A stretch of DNA of 64,000 nt, taken from Pseudogulbenkiania subflava DSM 22618. GTDB lineage: Bacteria; Pseudomonadota; Gammaproteobacteria; Burkholderiales; Chromobacteriaceae. The position numbers were made by a program, and so were the translations under genes. The stretch lies in contig NZ_FXAG01000001.1 of the NCBI RefSeq assembly GCF_900177275.1, forward strand, positions 1 through 64,000, in the 5' to 3' direction. The notes beneath the pieces are model-generated. The model ran no database searches and was not told the origin of the DNA. It was given only the letters and a program-made list of their open reading frames with translations. This document shows positions 8,677 to 17,622 of this stretch, in pieces; position 1 is the first letter of the stretch; each line of letters opens with the position of its first letter.

Positions 8677-9141
8677 ATGGATATCGGCATCAACGAACAA
8701 GACCGCCAGGACATCGCCCAAGGACTTTCTCGCCTCTTGGCCGACACCTACACGCTCTACCTGAAAACGCACAATTTCCACTGGAACGTCACCGGCCCGA
8801 TGTTCCAGACCCTGCACCTGATGTTCGAGCAGCACTACAACGAACTGTCGCTCGCCGTGGACATGATCGCCGAGCGCATCCGCGCCCTCGGCCACTACGC
8901 CCCCGGCAGTTACAGCGAATATGCCCGGCTCACCTCGATCGCCGAAGCCAGCGGGGTGCCCCGCGCCCAGGACATGATCACCCAACTGGTCGAAGGTCAT
9001 GAAACCGTGTGCCGTACCGCGCGCAGCATTTTCGCCGTGGTGGAGCGAGCCAGCGACGAGCCGACTGCCGATCTACTGACCCAGCGCCTGCAAGTGCACG
9101 AGAAAACGGCCTGGATGCTGCGCAGCCTGCTGGAAGCCTGA
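8677..9141 (+). CDS. dps: Dps-family DNA-binding ferritin-like protein
   Basis: 154 residues, a ferritin-like four-helix bundle. The ferroxidase-site pattern is visible: [10 protein letters not shown] (H35), H47, E51 and the downstream [12 protein letters not shown] (D62, E66). Dps proteins oxidise and store iron in a dodecamer and protect DNA from peroxide. The N-terminus is short and not lysine-rich, so direct DNA binding is uncertain. AGGAGGATCAGC precedes the ATG. Confidence 0.93.
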   Translation: MDIGINEQDRQDIAQGLSRLLADTYTLYLKTHNFHWNVTGPMFQTLHLMFEQHYNELSLAVDMIAERIRALGHYAPGSYSEYARLTSIAEASGVPRAQDMITQLVEGHETVCRTARSIFAVVERASDEPTADLLTQRLQVHEKTAWMLRSLLEA

Positions 9142-9231
9142 TCCTGTCGGGTGCGTACGACAACGCCGTGCAAGGCGAGGCACACAGTCACACCGGCATG
9201 CTACACTCGGCCGCAGTGAGAAAATGCCGCC

Positions 9232-10119
9232 ATGCCCCGTAACCTGCGCCACCCACCCAGCCCGCCGGCCAGTTCCTGGCTGTTCACCGTCACCCTGGCC
9301 GTGTCGGTGCTGGTGCATGTGCTGCTGTTCGCTGCCGGCCAGGTGTCCTGGATTCGCCCCATCCCGTTGCCGGAAACCAGCACCATCAGCGTCAAGCTGG
9401 CGGAAGCGCCCCAGAAAACACCTCCACCCACCCTGCGTCTGGCCGAACAGAACACTGTCGGCGCCGGCAATACCCCGGCCCCCGGCAAACTGGCGAGTCA
9501 CGTCCCCGAGCGCATAGCACCTGGCACCGCCGGTCCGGCCCGGCATCAACAAGAGGCCGTGGCCGCCGCACCACCGCAACCGCCGGCAGCCAACGAGCGG
9601 TTCACGGCGCCCACCAACGACAAACAGGCCCCGGTGCGTACCCCGGCCCCGCCAACACCACCAGCACCCCCGATCACCGCCCAGGCCCTGCTGGCCCAGG
9701 CGAGCGTGGTGGCACGACAGCAGGGGGATGACGACACCGTCAACCGTCCGGACGAGAGCGGCCGCACCAAGGGGGTCTACGGCATCACGGCGCGGGGTGT
9801 GGAATGGGCCCGCTACGTTGACGACTGGCGCCTCAAGGTGGAGCGTATCGGCAACCTCAACTACCCGGACGAGGCTCGCCGTCAGCAGATTTTCGGCTCG
9901 CTGGAGCTGACCGTGGTGGTCAACGCCGACGGCACGCTGCGCTCGGTCACCGTGCGGCGCAGCTCCGGGCACGATGTGCTCGACAACGCCGCCAAGAATA
10001 TCGTCCGCCTCTCCGCGCCGTTTGCGCCGTTCCCGCCATCGCTGGCGGAAAAATACAGTGCGCTGGAAATCGTGCGGCGCTGGGCGTTCACCCAGGATAG
10101 CCGTCTGGCAAGCCCTTAA
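9232..10119 (+). CDS. tonB: TonB energy transducer
   Basis: 295 residues. An N-terminal membrane anchor (about 16-38, SWLFTVTLAVSVLVHVLLF), a long Pro/Ala-rich spacer (55-150), and a C-terminal TonB domain (about 205-290: YPDEARRQQIFGSLELTVVV and VRRSSGHDVLDNAAKNIV). It couples the inner-membrane proton motive force to outer-membrane receptors. No exbB or exbD lies alongside. The next gene begins 17 bp later. Confidence 0.92.
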   Translation: MPRNLRHPPSPPASSWLFTVTLAVSVLVHVLLFAAGQVSWIRPIPLPETSTISVKLAEAPQKTPPPTLRLAEQNTVGAGNTPAPGKLASHVPERIAPGTAGPARHQQEAVAAAPPQPPAANERFTAPTNDKQAPVRTPAPPTPPAPPITAQALLAQASVVARQQGDDDTVNRPDESGRTKGVYGITARGVEWARYVDDWRLKVERIGNLNYPDEARRQQIFGSLELTVVVNADGTLRSVTVRRSSGHDVLDNAAKNIVRLSAPFAPFPPSLAEKYSALEIVRRWAFTQDSRLASP

Positions 10120-10136
10120 CCCGAACAAGGATCGTC

Positions 10137-10511
10137 ATGTACGAAGTCAACCGCAGCGTCGCCATCATCCGGCCGCGTCCTCCCTTTCTCGACTGGCTCA
10201 AGCAACTACCGGGCGAGCTGAACGACAACGTCACGCTGGCATCGTTGACCCGCGACTGCAACGCCCTGCTGATTCCCTGCGCCGATGATTACGACGCGGC
10301 CGAACAGGCCGTGCTGGAGCAGTATCAGCAGCTGTTCCAGGCCGAGCTGGCCGACTGGTGCGACGACGACTCGCTGTGGCCGGCTCCGCTGACGCTGGCG
10401 CTGTTCCAGGAATGGTTCCAGCTGGAAATCCACTCGGTGCTGTCCGACATCGTCGACGAGCCGCTGGAGCGCGCCGAATTCGTTCCCTTCGACCTCGGCC
10501 CGGACGCCTGA
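10137..10511 (+). CDS. Conserved hypothetical acidic protein
   Basis: 124 residues, acidic and soluble, with no signal or membrane segment. Not recognised. The body is rich in aromatic and acidic residues (ADWCDDDSLWPAPLTLALFQ, then EWFQLEIHSVLSDIVDE). It sits between tonB (17 bp) and the thioesterase (39 bp) on the same strand, so is probably co-transcribed. Confidence 0.7.
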   Translation: MYEVNRSVAIIRPRPPFLDWLKQLPGELNDNVTLASLTRDCNALLIPCADDYDAAEQAVLEQYQQLFQAELADWCDDDSLWPAPLTLALFQEWFQLEIHSVLSDIVDEPLERAEFVPFDLGPDA

Positions 10512-10550
10512 AGCGGCCCCGCCGACGCACCCCACGATAAAGGCAAAGCG

Positions 10551-10958
10551 ATGAAGCACATCACCCGCATCAAGGTGCGCGGCTACCATCTCGACCTGTA
10601 CAGCCATGTCAACAACGCGCGCTACCTCGAGTTCCTCGAGGAAGCGCGCTGGACCTTCTTCGAGGAACGCGGCGATTTGCCGTGGTTTCTGCAGTCGGGA
10701 CTGGCGCTGGTCGTGGTCAACATCAATATCAACTATCGTCGCGCCGCGACGATGGGCGAAGAGCTGGCCATCGAGACTTCGGTCAAGACGATTGGCCACC
10801 GCAGTGCGGTGATGCATCAGGCGGTGAAGCTGGCCGGCACCGAGACCCTCGTGGCCGAGGCGGACGTCACCTTCGTGGTGTACGATGCCAAGCTGGACAA
10901 GGCGGTACCGCTGGAAGGCCAGCTCAAGGAACTTCTGGCCGCGATGCAAGACCAATAA
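10551..10958 (+). CDS. Hotdog-fold acyl-CoA thioesterase
   Basis: 135 residues, YbgC/FadM-like 4HBT family. The catalytic motif YHLDLYSHVNNARYLEFLEEA carries the Asp, His and Asn expected for the hotdog active site (residues about 12-30). Substrate cannot be told from sequence; relatives hydrolyse acyl-CoA or acyl-ACP. Followed 35 bp later by the thioredoxin-like gene. Confidence 0.87.
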   Translation: MKHITRIKVRGYHLDLYSHVNNARYLEFLEEARWTFFEERGDLPWFLQSGLALVVVNININYRRAATMGEELAIETSVKTIGHRSAVMHQAVKLAGTETLVAEADVTFVVYDAKLDKAVPLEGQLKELLAAMQDQ

Positions 10959-10993
10959 GCGCTTTTCGCTTCTATTACCGGAACAGACAAGGC

Positions 10994-11485
10994 ATGAAAA
11001 AAGGTTTGATGGCGTTGGCACTGGTGCTGGTGGCCGGCTTGCTGGCCTACAGCATGCTGTTCAACAAGGACCGCGCTCCCGAAGTGCAGTACACCTCGAT
11101 AGCGGGACAACAGCTCAGCACCAGTTCGCTGAAGGGCAAGGTGGTGCTGGTCAACTTCTGGGCGACCAGTTGCCCCGGCTGCGTCGAAGAGATGCCCGAA
11201 ATCAAGAAGATGTACCAGCAGTATGCGCCGCGTGGCTTTGAAACCGTGGCGGTGGCGATGAGCTACGATCCCCCCAACTACGTCAAGACCTACGTGGAGA
11301 AGAACCAGCTACCATTCTTCGTGGCACTGGACCCCCAAGGCAGCATCGCCAAGGCCTTTGGTGAAATCCAGCTGGCCCCCACCACAATGCTGATCGACAA
11401 GCAGGGTCACATCATCAAGCGTTACGTCGGTGTGATGGATTTCAAGGAAGTGCGTCAGCTGATCGAGAAACAGCTCCAGTCCTGA
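10994..11485 (+). CDS. TlpA-like thiol:disulfide oxidoreductase, membrane anchored
   Basis: 163 residues from ATG 10994. N-terminal membrane segment (5-22) without a clear cleavage site, then a thioredoxin fold with WATSCPGC (C60, C63) and the cis-proline region LAPTTMLID. Expected to act in the periplasm, reducing disulfides for cytochrome c or other substrates. Last gene before a bidirectional terminator. A second TlpA-like gene lies at 31832-32326. Confidence 0.9.
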   Translation: MKKGLMALALVLVAGLLAYSMLFNKDRAPEVQYTSIAGQQLSTSSLKGKVVLVNFWATSCPGCVEEMPEIKKMYQQYAPRGFETVAVAMSYDPPNYVKTYVEKNQLPFFVALDPQGSIAKAFGEIQLAPTTMLIDKQGHIIKRYVGVMDFKEVRQLIEKQLQS

Positions 11486-11506
11486 ACCACCTGGCCTGTT
11501 TCCATG

Positions 11507-11534
11507 AAAAAACCCGCCTCTCGGCGGGTTTTTT
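11507..11534. terminator. Bidirectional terminator
   Basis: Stem AACCCGCC / GGCGGGTT with a TCTC loop, flanked by an A-run on the left and a T-run on the right. It works for the rightward TlpA-like gene and the leftward MoeB-like gene, whose stop codon overlaps its edge. Confidence 0.9.
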
Positions 11535-12304
11535 CATTCGGAACGCGCGCTTCGCCCGGAACAGACCGGGCAGGCCGGATCCCGCGGCACCTTCATGCTG
11601 CGGAATGAGCTCTCCAACGCATCGTACAGGGTGAGCCGGCCCAAAGCGACGGGAATCCCCGCCAGCAGCTTGATTGCCTCCACCGCCTGCAGGCTGCCGA
11701 TCACACCGACCAACGGCGCGAGCACGCCAAAGGTCGCGCATGGCCCGTCGTTGGCCTCGCCCTCTTCCGGGAACAGGCAGTGGTAGCACGGGGAGGCCGG
11801 CTGGCGGGTATCGAACACGGCAAGCTGGCCGTCGAAGCGCACCGCGGCACCAGACACCAACGGCACCCCCGCTTCCACGCAGGCACTGTTGACGGCGTGA
11901 CGGGTAGCGAAATTGTCGGAGCAATCGAGCACCACATCGTGGCGCGCCACTTCGTCGGCCAAGGCCTGGCCGGAGAGCCGTTCGCCGATGACGCGCACTG
12001 TCACCTCGGGATTGAGGGCCAGCATGCGCTGGGCCGCCGAATCCGCCTTGTTGCGACCGAGACTCGCCATGTCATGGACGATCTGGCGCTGCAAGTTGGT
12101 CAGCTCGACCACGTCATCGTCGGCGATAGTGAGCTGCCCGACCCCGGCACTGGCCAGATACAAGGCCACCGGCGACCCCAGCCCGCCGGCGCCGACGATC
12201 AGCGCACGGGCGCCAAGCAGGGCCTGTTGCCCGGCGATATCGAGTTCCGGCAACAGGATATGCCGGCTGTAGCGCAACAGCGCCTGGTCACTCAGTTCGG
12301 TCAT
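11534..12304 (-). CDS. moeB: MoeB/ThiF/HesA-type sulfur-carrier adenylyltransferase
   Basis: 256 residues from ATG 12304 (MTELSDQALLRYSRHI). The ATP-binding loop GAGGLGS is at 38-44, RQIVH follows, and the two zinc-binding cysteine pairs are CYHC and CPVC near the C-terminus; GPCATFGVLAPLVGVIGSLQ is the adenylation-domain core. Such enzymes activate the C-terminal Gly-Gly of MoaD or ThiS. No rhodanese domain is present, so it is the short form. It could serve molybdopterin synthesis or the ThiS at 56243. Last gene of the rsmB-ntrYX run. Confidence 0.88.
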   Translation of the reverse strand: MTELSDQALLRYSRHILLPELDIAGQQALLGARALIVGAGGLGSPVALYLASAGVGQLTIADDDVVELTNLQRQIVHDMASLGRNKADSAAQRMLALNPEVTVRVIGERLSGQALADEVARHDVVLDCSDNFATRHAVNSACVEAGVPLVSGAAVRFDGQLAVFDTRQPASPCYHCLFPEEGEANDGPCATFGVLAPLVGVIGSLQAVEAIKLLAGIPVALGRLTLYDALESSFRSMKVPRDPACPVCSGRSARSE

Positions 12305-12353
12305 GGGGGGCGATTCTGCCAGGGAAACCGCCGGGAGCACCGGCGGTCGGGGA

Positions 12354-13625
12354 TTACTCTTCTGCAGTCTTGCGCGCGAACTTGATGCCCAACTGCTTCA
12401 GCTTGCGATACAGGTGGGTACGCTCGAGGCCGACCTTCTGCGCCACACGGCTCATATTGCCGTTTTCCAGCGAGATATGATACTCGAAGTAGCGACGCTC
12501 CAGCTGCTCGCGCAACTCGCGCAACGGCATGTTGAAGTCGAAACCGGTTTCTTCGGCGGCCGGCTTCTCGTGACGGAACTGCGCCAGCACCTTGTTGACC
12601 TCGGGGGCATCGATATCGGCCGATTCTGCCGTCAGCGCCAGGCTCTTGATGATGCTCCTGAGCTGCTCGAGATTGCCCGGCCAGTCGTACTGGCGCAGTG
12701 CGTTGAGCGCCGCGGTGGTGAGCTTGTGCGCCGACACCTGCTTGGACTCCACCAGCTCGGTGAGAATCTGCTCGGCGATGAAGATGATGTCTTCGGCATG
12801 CTCGCGGAGCGGCGGAATCGGCACGATCACGCTGGAGAGCGTGGTCAACAAGCGGTTGTCGCACTCCGGGTCGACCAGCAGTTCCTGCAGCGGGCGGCTG
12901 CACGAGCACAGCAGGCGCACGTTGAAACGGTCGAGCTTGGAGAGCAGGAACAGCAGCCCTTGCTGGATGCGGCGGTTGTACTGGCCGATCTCGGGCAGGA
13001 ACAGCACGCCGTTGTTGGCCTTCTGCAAGAGTTCCAGCGGAGCGTCGGCGAGTTGCTCCGGCTTGGCCGGCGTCACCCACGGCGTGTTGCCCTGGTGGAA
13101 GAACCGGGCGACCAGCTCGAAGCCCGATCCGGGCTCGCCAGTCAGGAGCACCGGCGACTTGACCTTGGCCACCCGCTCAAGCTGACGTTTCAACTCCTGG
13201 ATCGGCTCACTCTTTCCCAGCTTGTCGAGGTTGAGCGAGGTGTTGACCTGCATGTCGCCGTACTTGACGGCACGCTGCACGGTGGTGAGCAGTTTCTGCA
13301 GGGCGATCGGTTTCTCGAGAAAATCGAAGGCACCAATGCGGGTGGCCTCGACCGCGGTATCGATGCTGGCATGGCCGGACATCATCACCACCGGCATGTT
13401 GAGCTGACCGGACTTGGCCCACTCCTTGAGCAGGGTCACGCCGTCGCAATCGGGCATCCAGATGTCCAGCAGCACCAGCGCCGGACGGGTCTGGTTGCGC
13501 AGTTGTCGCGCCACTTCGGCGTTCTCGGCCAAGGCGACGGTGTACCCTTCGTCCTGCAGTATTTCCGAAAGCAGTTCGCGGATGCCGATTTCGTCATCCA
13601 CAATCAAAATGTCGCTGCTACGCAT
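12354..13625 (-). CDS. ntrX: NtrX-like response regulator with degenerate AAA+ domain
   Basis: 423 residues: receiver domain (D54 as phospho-acceptor in LVLLDIWMP, K105), AAA+ region (about 135-330) and a C-terminal Fis-type helix-turn-helix (NMSRVAQKVGLERTHLYRKL). The AAA+ domain is degraded: the Walker A lysine is Phe (GEPGSGFE, 163-170), the Walker B Asp is Pro (GVLFLPEIGQ, 206-215), and the GAFTGA loop is absent. It should therefore not activate sigma-54 by ATP hydrolysis and probably acts as a direct DNA-binding regulator. Its start overlaps the ntrY stop by 1 bp. Confidence 0.92.
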   Translation of the reverse strand: MRSSDILIVDDEIGIRELLSEILQDEGYTVALAENAEVARQLRNQTRPALVLLDIWMPDCDGVTLLKEWAKSGQLNMPVVMMSGHASIDTAVEATRIGAFDFLEKPIALQKLLTTVQRAVKYGDMQVNTSLNLDKLGKSEPIQELKRQLERVAKVKSPVLLTGEPGSGFELVARFFHQGNTPWVTPAKPEQLADAPLELLQKANNGVLFLPEIGQYNRRIQQGLLFLLSKLDRFNVRLLCSCSRPLQELLVDPECDNRLLTTLSSVIVPIPPLREHAEDIIFIAEQILTELVESKQVSAHKLTTAALNALRQYDWPGNLEQLRSIIKSLALTAESADIDAPEVNKVLAQFRHEKPAAEETGFDFNMPLRELREQLERRYFEYHISLENGNMSRVAQKVGLERTHLYRKLKQLGIKFARKTAEE

Positions 13626-15733
13626 TAGGCCTCCAGCAATGGCAGGGTGAGAAGTATCCGTGCGCCCTGCTGCCCGGCATTTCCCAGTGCGATCTGACCA
13701 TGGTGCTCCTCTATGATTTTCTTCACCACTGCCAGCCCAAGGCCTGTACCCTTGGGCTTGTTGGTCACATACGGCTCGAACGCGCGCGGCAGGATGTCGG
13801 CCGGGAAGCCGGCTCCGTTGTCCTGCACGCAGACGATCGCGCTTCGTCCTTCTTGTCGGCTGCTAATGTGAATCATCGGGATGTCAACGTCAAGGACCGC
13901 ATCCTGCGCATTCTGCAGCAGATTATGCAACACTTGGCGCAACAGGGCGGCATCCCCCATGATCATCAATGGTTGTTCAGACAACGTCATCTTAACAGCG
14001 GCATTGGATTCGTACAGCGTCATCACCTCGCGTACCAGCTGGTTCAAATCCAGCGCCACCAGCTTGATGCGCGGCGAGCGGGCGTAGTCGCGGAAGGCGT
14101 CGACCATGCCCTTGAGCGCGGACACCTGCTTGACGATGGTGTCGGTGGCGCGCCGCAGGAGATCGGCATCGCTGCCTTCCAGCTTGTCGGCCAGCTTCAT
14201 CGCCAGACGCTCGGCGGCGAGCTGGATCGGCGTCAGCGGGTTGCGGATTTCGTGCGCCAGACGCTTGGCGACCTCGCCCCAAGCGGCATCGCGCTGCGCT
14301 CGAGCCAGTTCGGTGATATCGTCGAACACCACCACGTAGCCGCTGCCTGAACCCTCCGGCAAGCGCGCCCCCCGTACCAACAGGATACGCTCCCCTTGCG
14401 CGGTCGTGTAATCGAGCTGGGTCTGCCACTCGGGCTGGCGCTCGTTGTCGGCATGCTCGCAGACGTTGTCGACCAGCAGTACCAGTGCCGGTACCAGGCG
14501 GGCCCACTCGCGGAACGGCGCTTCGGCCAACTCGGCAAAGTCCACCCCGAGGATGCGCGACGCGCTGGTATTGGCGGCGCGCAGGCGCCAGCCGTCGTCG
14601 AACGCCATCACCCCGGCACGCAGGTTGACCAGGATGCTTTCCAGGTAGAGCTTGCCGGACTCCAGCTTGAGTCGGTTCTCGTCAGCCAGTTGGCGCGCCT
14701 CGTCGAGCTGCTGGGTCATGCGGTTGAACATGGTAGTGAGGATGCCCAGCTCATCGCGCCGGTACACCGGGTGGCGCCTGGAGAAGTCGCCCTGCGCCAC
14801 CGCACGGGTCCCCGCCGCAAGTTCGGACAGCGGCGCCGATAGCCGTTCCGACAACCACAGCGCGAACGCCAGCGCGGCGGTCAGCGCCAAGAGACAGGCC
14901 AGCGTCAAGGTCAGGGTATAGAAGGTGCGCAGGCCGTCGCGCGAGAGCAGGAGCTGGCGATAGTCGGCACGGGCGGTGTCGATCAGCTCGGCATCGTGGG
15001 CGATGCTCTCCGGCGCCGCCTGGATCACCTGCATCACGCGGGTTTCATCATGCCGGTCGTGGTAGGCCATCAGCACCTTGAGCGCAAGCTGGTTGCGCCG
15101 ATCGTTCTCGATGGTCTGTACCGGCTGGCGCGGCTGCAACGTGCGCAAGGCCTCGCGCGAGGGGGTTTGCGGCAGCCCGGCCAGATCGCCGCTGGCGAAC
15201 GCCAGCAACTGCCCCTGGCGGTTGAAGATGGCAACCTCGTTGAGGCCAAGCTGCTCGCGCAACCGCTCCAGCCGGGCCGGCAGGCCGCTGTCCGGCAGCG
15301 CGTCGATATCGTCCTGCACCACCCGCGCCTTGCGCCCAACGTCCTGCAACACATAGCCCAACGCGTTGCGCCCGAGCTCCAGCCCGCGATCCAGCGCCGA
15401 CTCCACACGCACGTCGAACCAGCTCTCGATGCTGCGCGAGAGGAACTGGGTCGAGATGGTATACACCAGCAGGCCGGGCACCAACGCCACCACGGCGAAC
15501 ATCATCACCAGGCGCTGGGTCAGCTTGGCACCGAAGACGCGGCCCTTGACCCGGCGCCGCAGGCGGACCAGCTGGCGCCCGACCACGCCCAGCAGCGCCA
15601 CCAAGAGCAGCGCGTTGATGCCGAACACCCACCAGTAGTACTCGGCCAGCTTGGAGGTATTGCCGGTAGCGAGCGCCAGCAGGTAGAGCAGGATGGCGGC
15701 GAAGGTGGCCATGGCGATCATGGCGTAGCGCAT
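13625..15733 (-). CDS. ntrY: NtrY-like membrane sensor histidine kinase
   Basis: 702 residues. Membrane segments near the N-terminus (about 5-23, 35-55, 75-95), a periplasmic sensor stretch (about 100-270), another membrane segment (270-295), HAMP (about 295-345), PAS (about 360-470), HisKA with the phosphorylated H494 in LAHEIRNPLTP, and an HATPase domain (DNGAGFP, GTGLGLAVVKKI). NtrY kinases are linked to nitrogen or redox sensing. Coupled to DUF4390 upstream and ntrX downstream by 1-bp stop/start overlaps. Confidence 0.95.
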   Translation of the reverse strand: MRYAMIAMATFAAILLYLLALATGNTSKLAEYYWWVFGINALLLVALLGVVGRQLVRLRRRVKGRVFGAKLTQRLVMMFAVVALVPGLLVYTISTQFLSRSIESWFDVRVESALDRGLELGRNALGYVLQDVGRKARVVQDDIDALPDSGLPARLERLREQLGLNEVAIFNRQGQLLAFASGDLAGLPQTPSREALRTLQPRQPVQTIENDRRNQLALKVLMAYHDRHDETRVMQVIQAAPESIAHDAELIDTARADYRQLLLSRDGLRTFYTLTLTLACLLALTAALAFALWLSERLSAPLSELAAGTRAVAQGDFSRRHPVYRRDELGILTTMFNRMTQQLDEARQLADENRLKLESGKLYLESILVNLRAGVMAFDDGWRLRAANTSASRILGVDFAELAEAPFREWARLVPALVLLVDNVCEHADNERQPEWQTQLDYTTAQGERILLVRGARLPEGSGSGYVVVFDDITELARAQRDAAWGEVAKRLAHEIRNPLTPIQLAAERLAMKLADKLEGSDADLLRRATDTIVKQVSALKGMVDAFRDYARSPRIKLVALDLNQLVREVMTLYESNAAVKMTLSEQPLMIMGDAALLRQVLHNLLQNAQDAVLDVDIPMIHISSRQEGRSAIVCVQDNGAGFPADILPRAFEPYVTNKPKGTGLGLAVVKKIIEEHHGQIALGNAGQQGARILLTLPLLEA

Positions 15734-16326
15734 CAGCCGCCTTCCTTCACGTTCAGATCGATCCAGCCCGAGCCCAGCGACCAGTCGGCGCTACCCAGCG
15801 CGTTGAGCTGGAACGGCTTGGGCAGCTGGCCGATGTCGAGCATCAGCCGCACCCGCCCCTTGACCTTGTCGGCCGGCACACCACTCAGCGTCCCCGCTTC
15901 AAGCACGCGCCAGCCGTGGATCGCGCCGAGTGCGCTCAGGGCCTCGGCCTGCGTCGCGTAATAGCGCGACAGACTGCCGATGCTGACACGGTAACGGCTG
16001 GTCAGCGACTGGTAGGCGATCTTGAAGTGCAGCTCGGCGTGCGGCTCGAACCATTCCTTGACGTCGAGCAGGTAAGCGGTGCTGCGCGGCCGGGTCAGCT
16101 CGAACTCCAGACGGAACGGCAGCGCCACCCCCTGGGTCAGCGCATCACTGAGGCCGGGGGTGAGCTTGATGTCGAAGCGGGTGCTGACGGCGAGCTGGCC
16201 ATCGAGGAGTTCGGCCTCGGAGCGGGTGGCCGAAATGGAATCGGCCCATGCCGGCAGTGCGGCACAGGCGATCAGCCAGATAAGCAGGCTAGCGCTTCGC
16301 AAGCAGCGCGTAATAGAAGCCGTCAT
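15733..16326 (-). CDS. DUF4390 domain protein, exported
   Basis: 197 residues from ATG 16326. A signal peptide (residues 1-25, LLIWLIACAALPAWA) precedes a beta-rich domain typical of DUF4390 (RFDIKLTPGLSDALTQGVAL, then PFRLEFELTRPR). Function unknown; the family regularly sits between rsmB and ntrYX in betaproteobacteria, suggesting a periplasmic input to NtrY (inference). Its start lies 38 bp inside the end of rsmB, and the stop overlaps the ntrY start (TGATG). Confidence 0.88.
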   Translation of the reverse strand: MTASITRCLRSASLLIWLIACAALPAWADSISATRSEAELLDGQLAVSTRFDIKLTPGLSDALTQGVALPFRLEFELTRPRSTAYLLDVKEWFEPHAELHFKIAYQSLTSRYRVSIGSLSRYYATQAEALSALGAIHGWRVLEAGTLSGVPADKVKGRVRLMLDIGQLPKPFQLNALGSADWSLGSGWIDLNVKEGG

Positions 16327-17539
16327 GTTGCTCGCTGGGGAGCAGTTGTTGGTCGTCGAGGCATACCGCATCCGCATGTCGCGCGAGGAAGGCCGCGAGC
16401 TGTTCGCGGTTCTCCTCGGGAAAAATCGAGCAGGTAGCGTATAGCATTTTGCCGCCGCTGGCGAGCAGCGGCCAGAGCGCGTCGACCAGGGCGGATTGCT
16501 GCCGCGCCAGCTCGGCGAAATCGCCCGGCCGGCGCAGCCATTTGATGTCCGGATGGCGCCGCACCACGCCGCTGGCGGAACATGGCACGTCGGCCAGGAT
16601 ACGGTCGAACGGCACGCCGTCCCACCATGCCGCGGTATTGCCGGCGTCGGCGGCGACGAGGCGTGCCGAGAGCTTGAGGCGGGCAAGGTTGTCGGCGACC
16701 CGTCCCAGCCGGGTTTCGTCGACGTCGAGCGCGGTGACGTCGAGATCGGCCAGTTCCAGCATGTGGCAGGTCTTGCCGCCCGGCGCGGCGCAGGCGTCGA
16801 GCACGCGCAGGCCGTTGCGCAGGTCGAGCCGGTGCGCTGCCTGCTGCGCGCCCTGGTCCTGCACCGAGACGTCGCCCTCAGCAAAGCCGGGCAGTTCTCG
16901 CACGCCGACCGGGCGGGCGAGCTGGATCGCCTCGTCGCCCAGCGCTTCCGCCTCGATACCGGCCTCACGCAGGCGCTGCAGGTAGGCCGTCGGTTCGCCA
17001 TGGCGACGGTTGACGCGCAGGGTCATCGGTGGATGTTGGTTGTCCATCTCGAGAATGGCTTGCCAGTCTTGCGGGTAGTGGCGCCGCAGGGCCTTGATCC
17101 ACCAGCGCGGGTGGTTGTAGCGGGCCTCGTCGTCGGCAGCCACCACGGCCCTCAACTCGTCGCGCTGCCGCAGGTAGTTGCGCAATACCGCGTTGACCAG
17201 CCCCTTGAAACGCCCGCGCGCCAGCCGCCCGGCCAGCGTCACCGCTTCGTTGACCACGGCGTACTGGGCGGCGCGGGTGTACTCGAGCTGGTGCAGGGCA
17301 ACGATCAGCACACGTTCCAGCAACGGTTCGGGCAGCGGCTTGGGCAGCAGCCGGCGCAGCACGCAACGCCATTCGGCGAGGTGGCGCAGTACGCCATAAC
17401 CGATGTCCTGCAGCGCGCCGCGCTCGGCCGGCGTGAGATCGGGCGCCTGGCGCTGAGCGTCGGCCAGGGCCTCGGTCAGGGTACGGCCCCCTTCCACTTT
17501 TTCGAGCAGGCCGGCGGCCAGTTGCTGGATTCGATGCAT
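16289..17539 (-). CDS. rsmB: 16S rRNA m5C967 methyltransferase
   Basis: 416 residues. N-terminal NusB-like RNA-binding domain (1-140), then the SAM-dependent methyltransferase domain with LDACAAPGGKT, DVPCSASG and the catalytic YATCSIFPEEN. Methylates C967 of 16S rRNA. First gene of the rsmB-DUF4390-ntrY-ntrX-moeB operon on the minus strand. Confidence 0.96.
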   Translation of the reverse strand: MHRIQQLAAGLLEKVEGGRTLTEALADAQRQAPDLTPAERGALQDIGYGVLRHLAEWRCVLRRLLPKPLPEPLLERVLIVALHQLEYTRAAQYAVVNEAVTLAGRLARGRFKGLVNAVLRNYLRQRDELRAVVAADDEARYNHPRWWIKALRRHYPQDWQAILEMDNQHPPMTLRVNRRHGEPTAYLQRLREAGIEAEALGDEAIQLARPVGVRELPGFAEGDVSVQDQGAQQAAHRLDLRNGLRVLDACAAPGGKTCHMLELADLDVTALDVDETRLGRVADNLARLKLSARLVAADAGNTAAWWDGVPFDRILADVPCSASGVVRRHPDIKWLRRPGDFAELARQQSALVDALWPLLASGGKMLYATCSIFPEENREQLAAFLARHADAVCLDDQQLLPSEQHDGFYYALLAKR

Positions 17540-17551
17540 GCGGTCAGTTCC

Positions 17552-17590
17552 AAAAAAAACCGGCCACAGCCGCGTATCACGGCTGTGGCC
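17552..17590 (-). terminator. Terminator of htpX
   Basis: In the leftward direction, stem GGCCACAGCCG / CGGCTGTGGCC (17562-17590), then GG and eight T residues. It separates htpX from the rsmB operon. Confidence 0.92.
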
Positions 17591-17622
17591 CGGGGTAGAT
17601 CGGTTTGCGCGGAATGATACGG

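Noticed and set aside
11534-12304. ThiF assigned as the dedicated partner of ThiS at 56243
   Set aside because: The genes are 44 kb apart and the protein resembles MoeB/HesA at least as well, so no firm link can be made.
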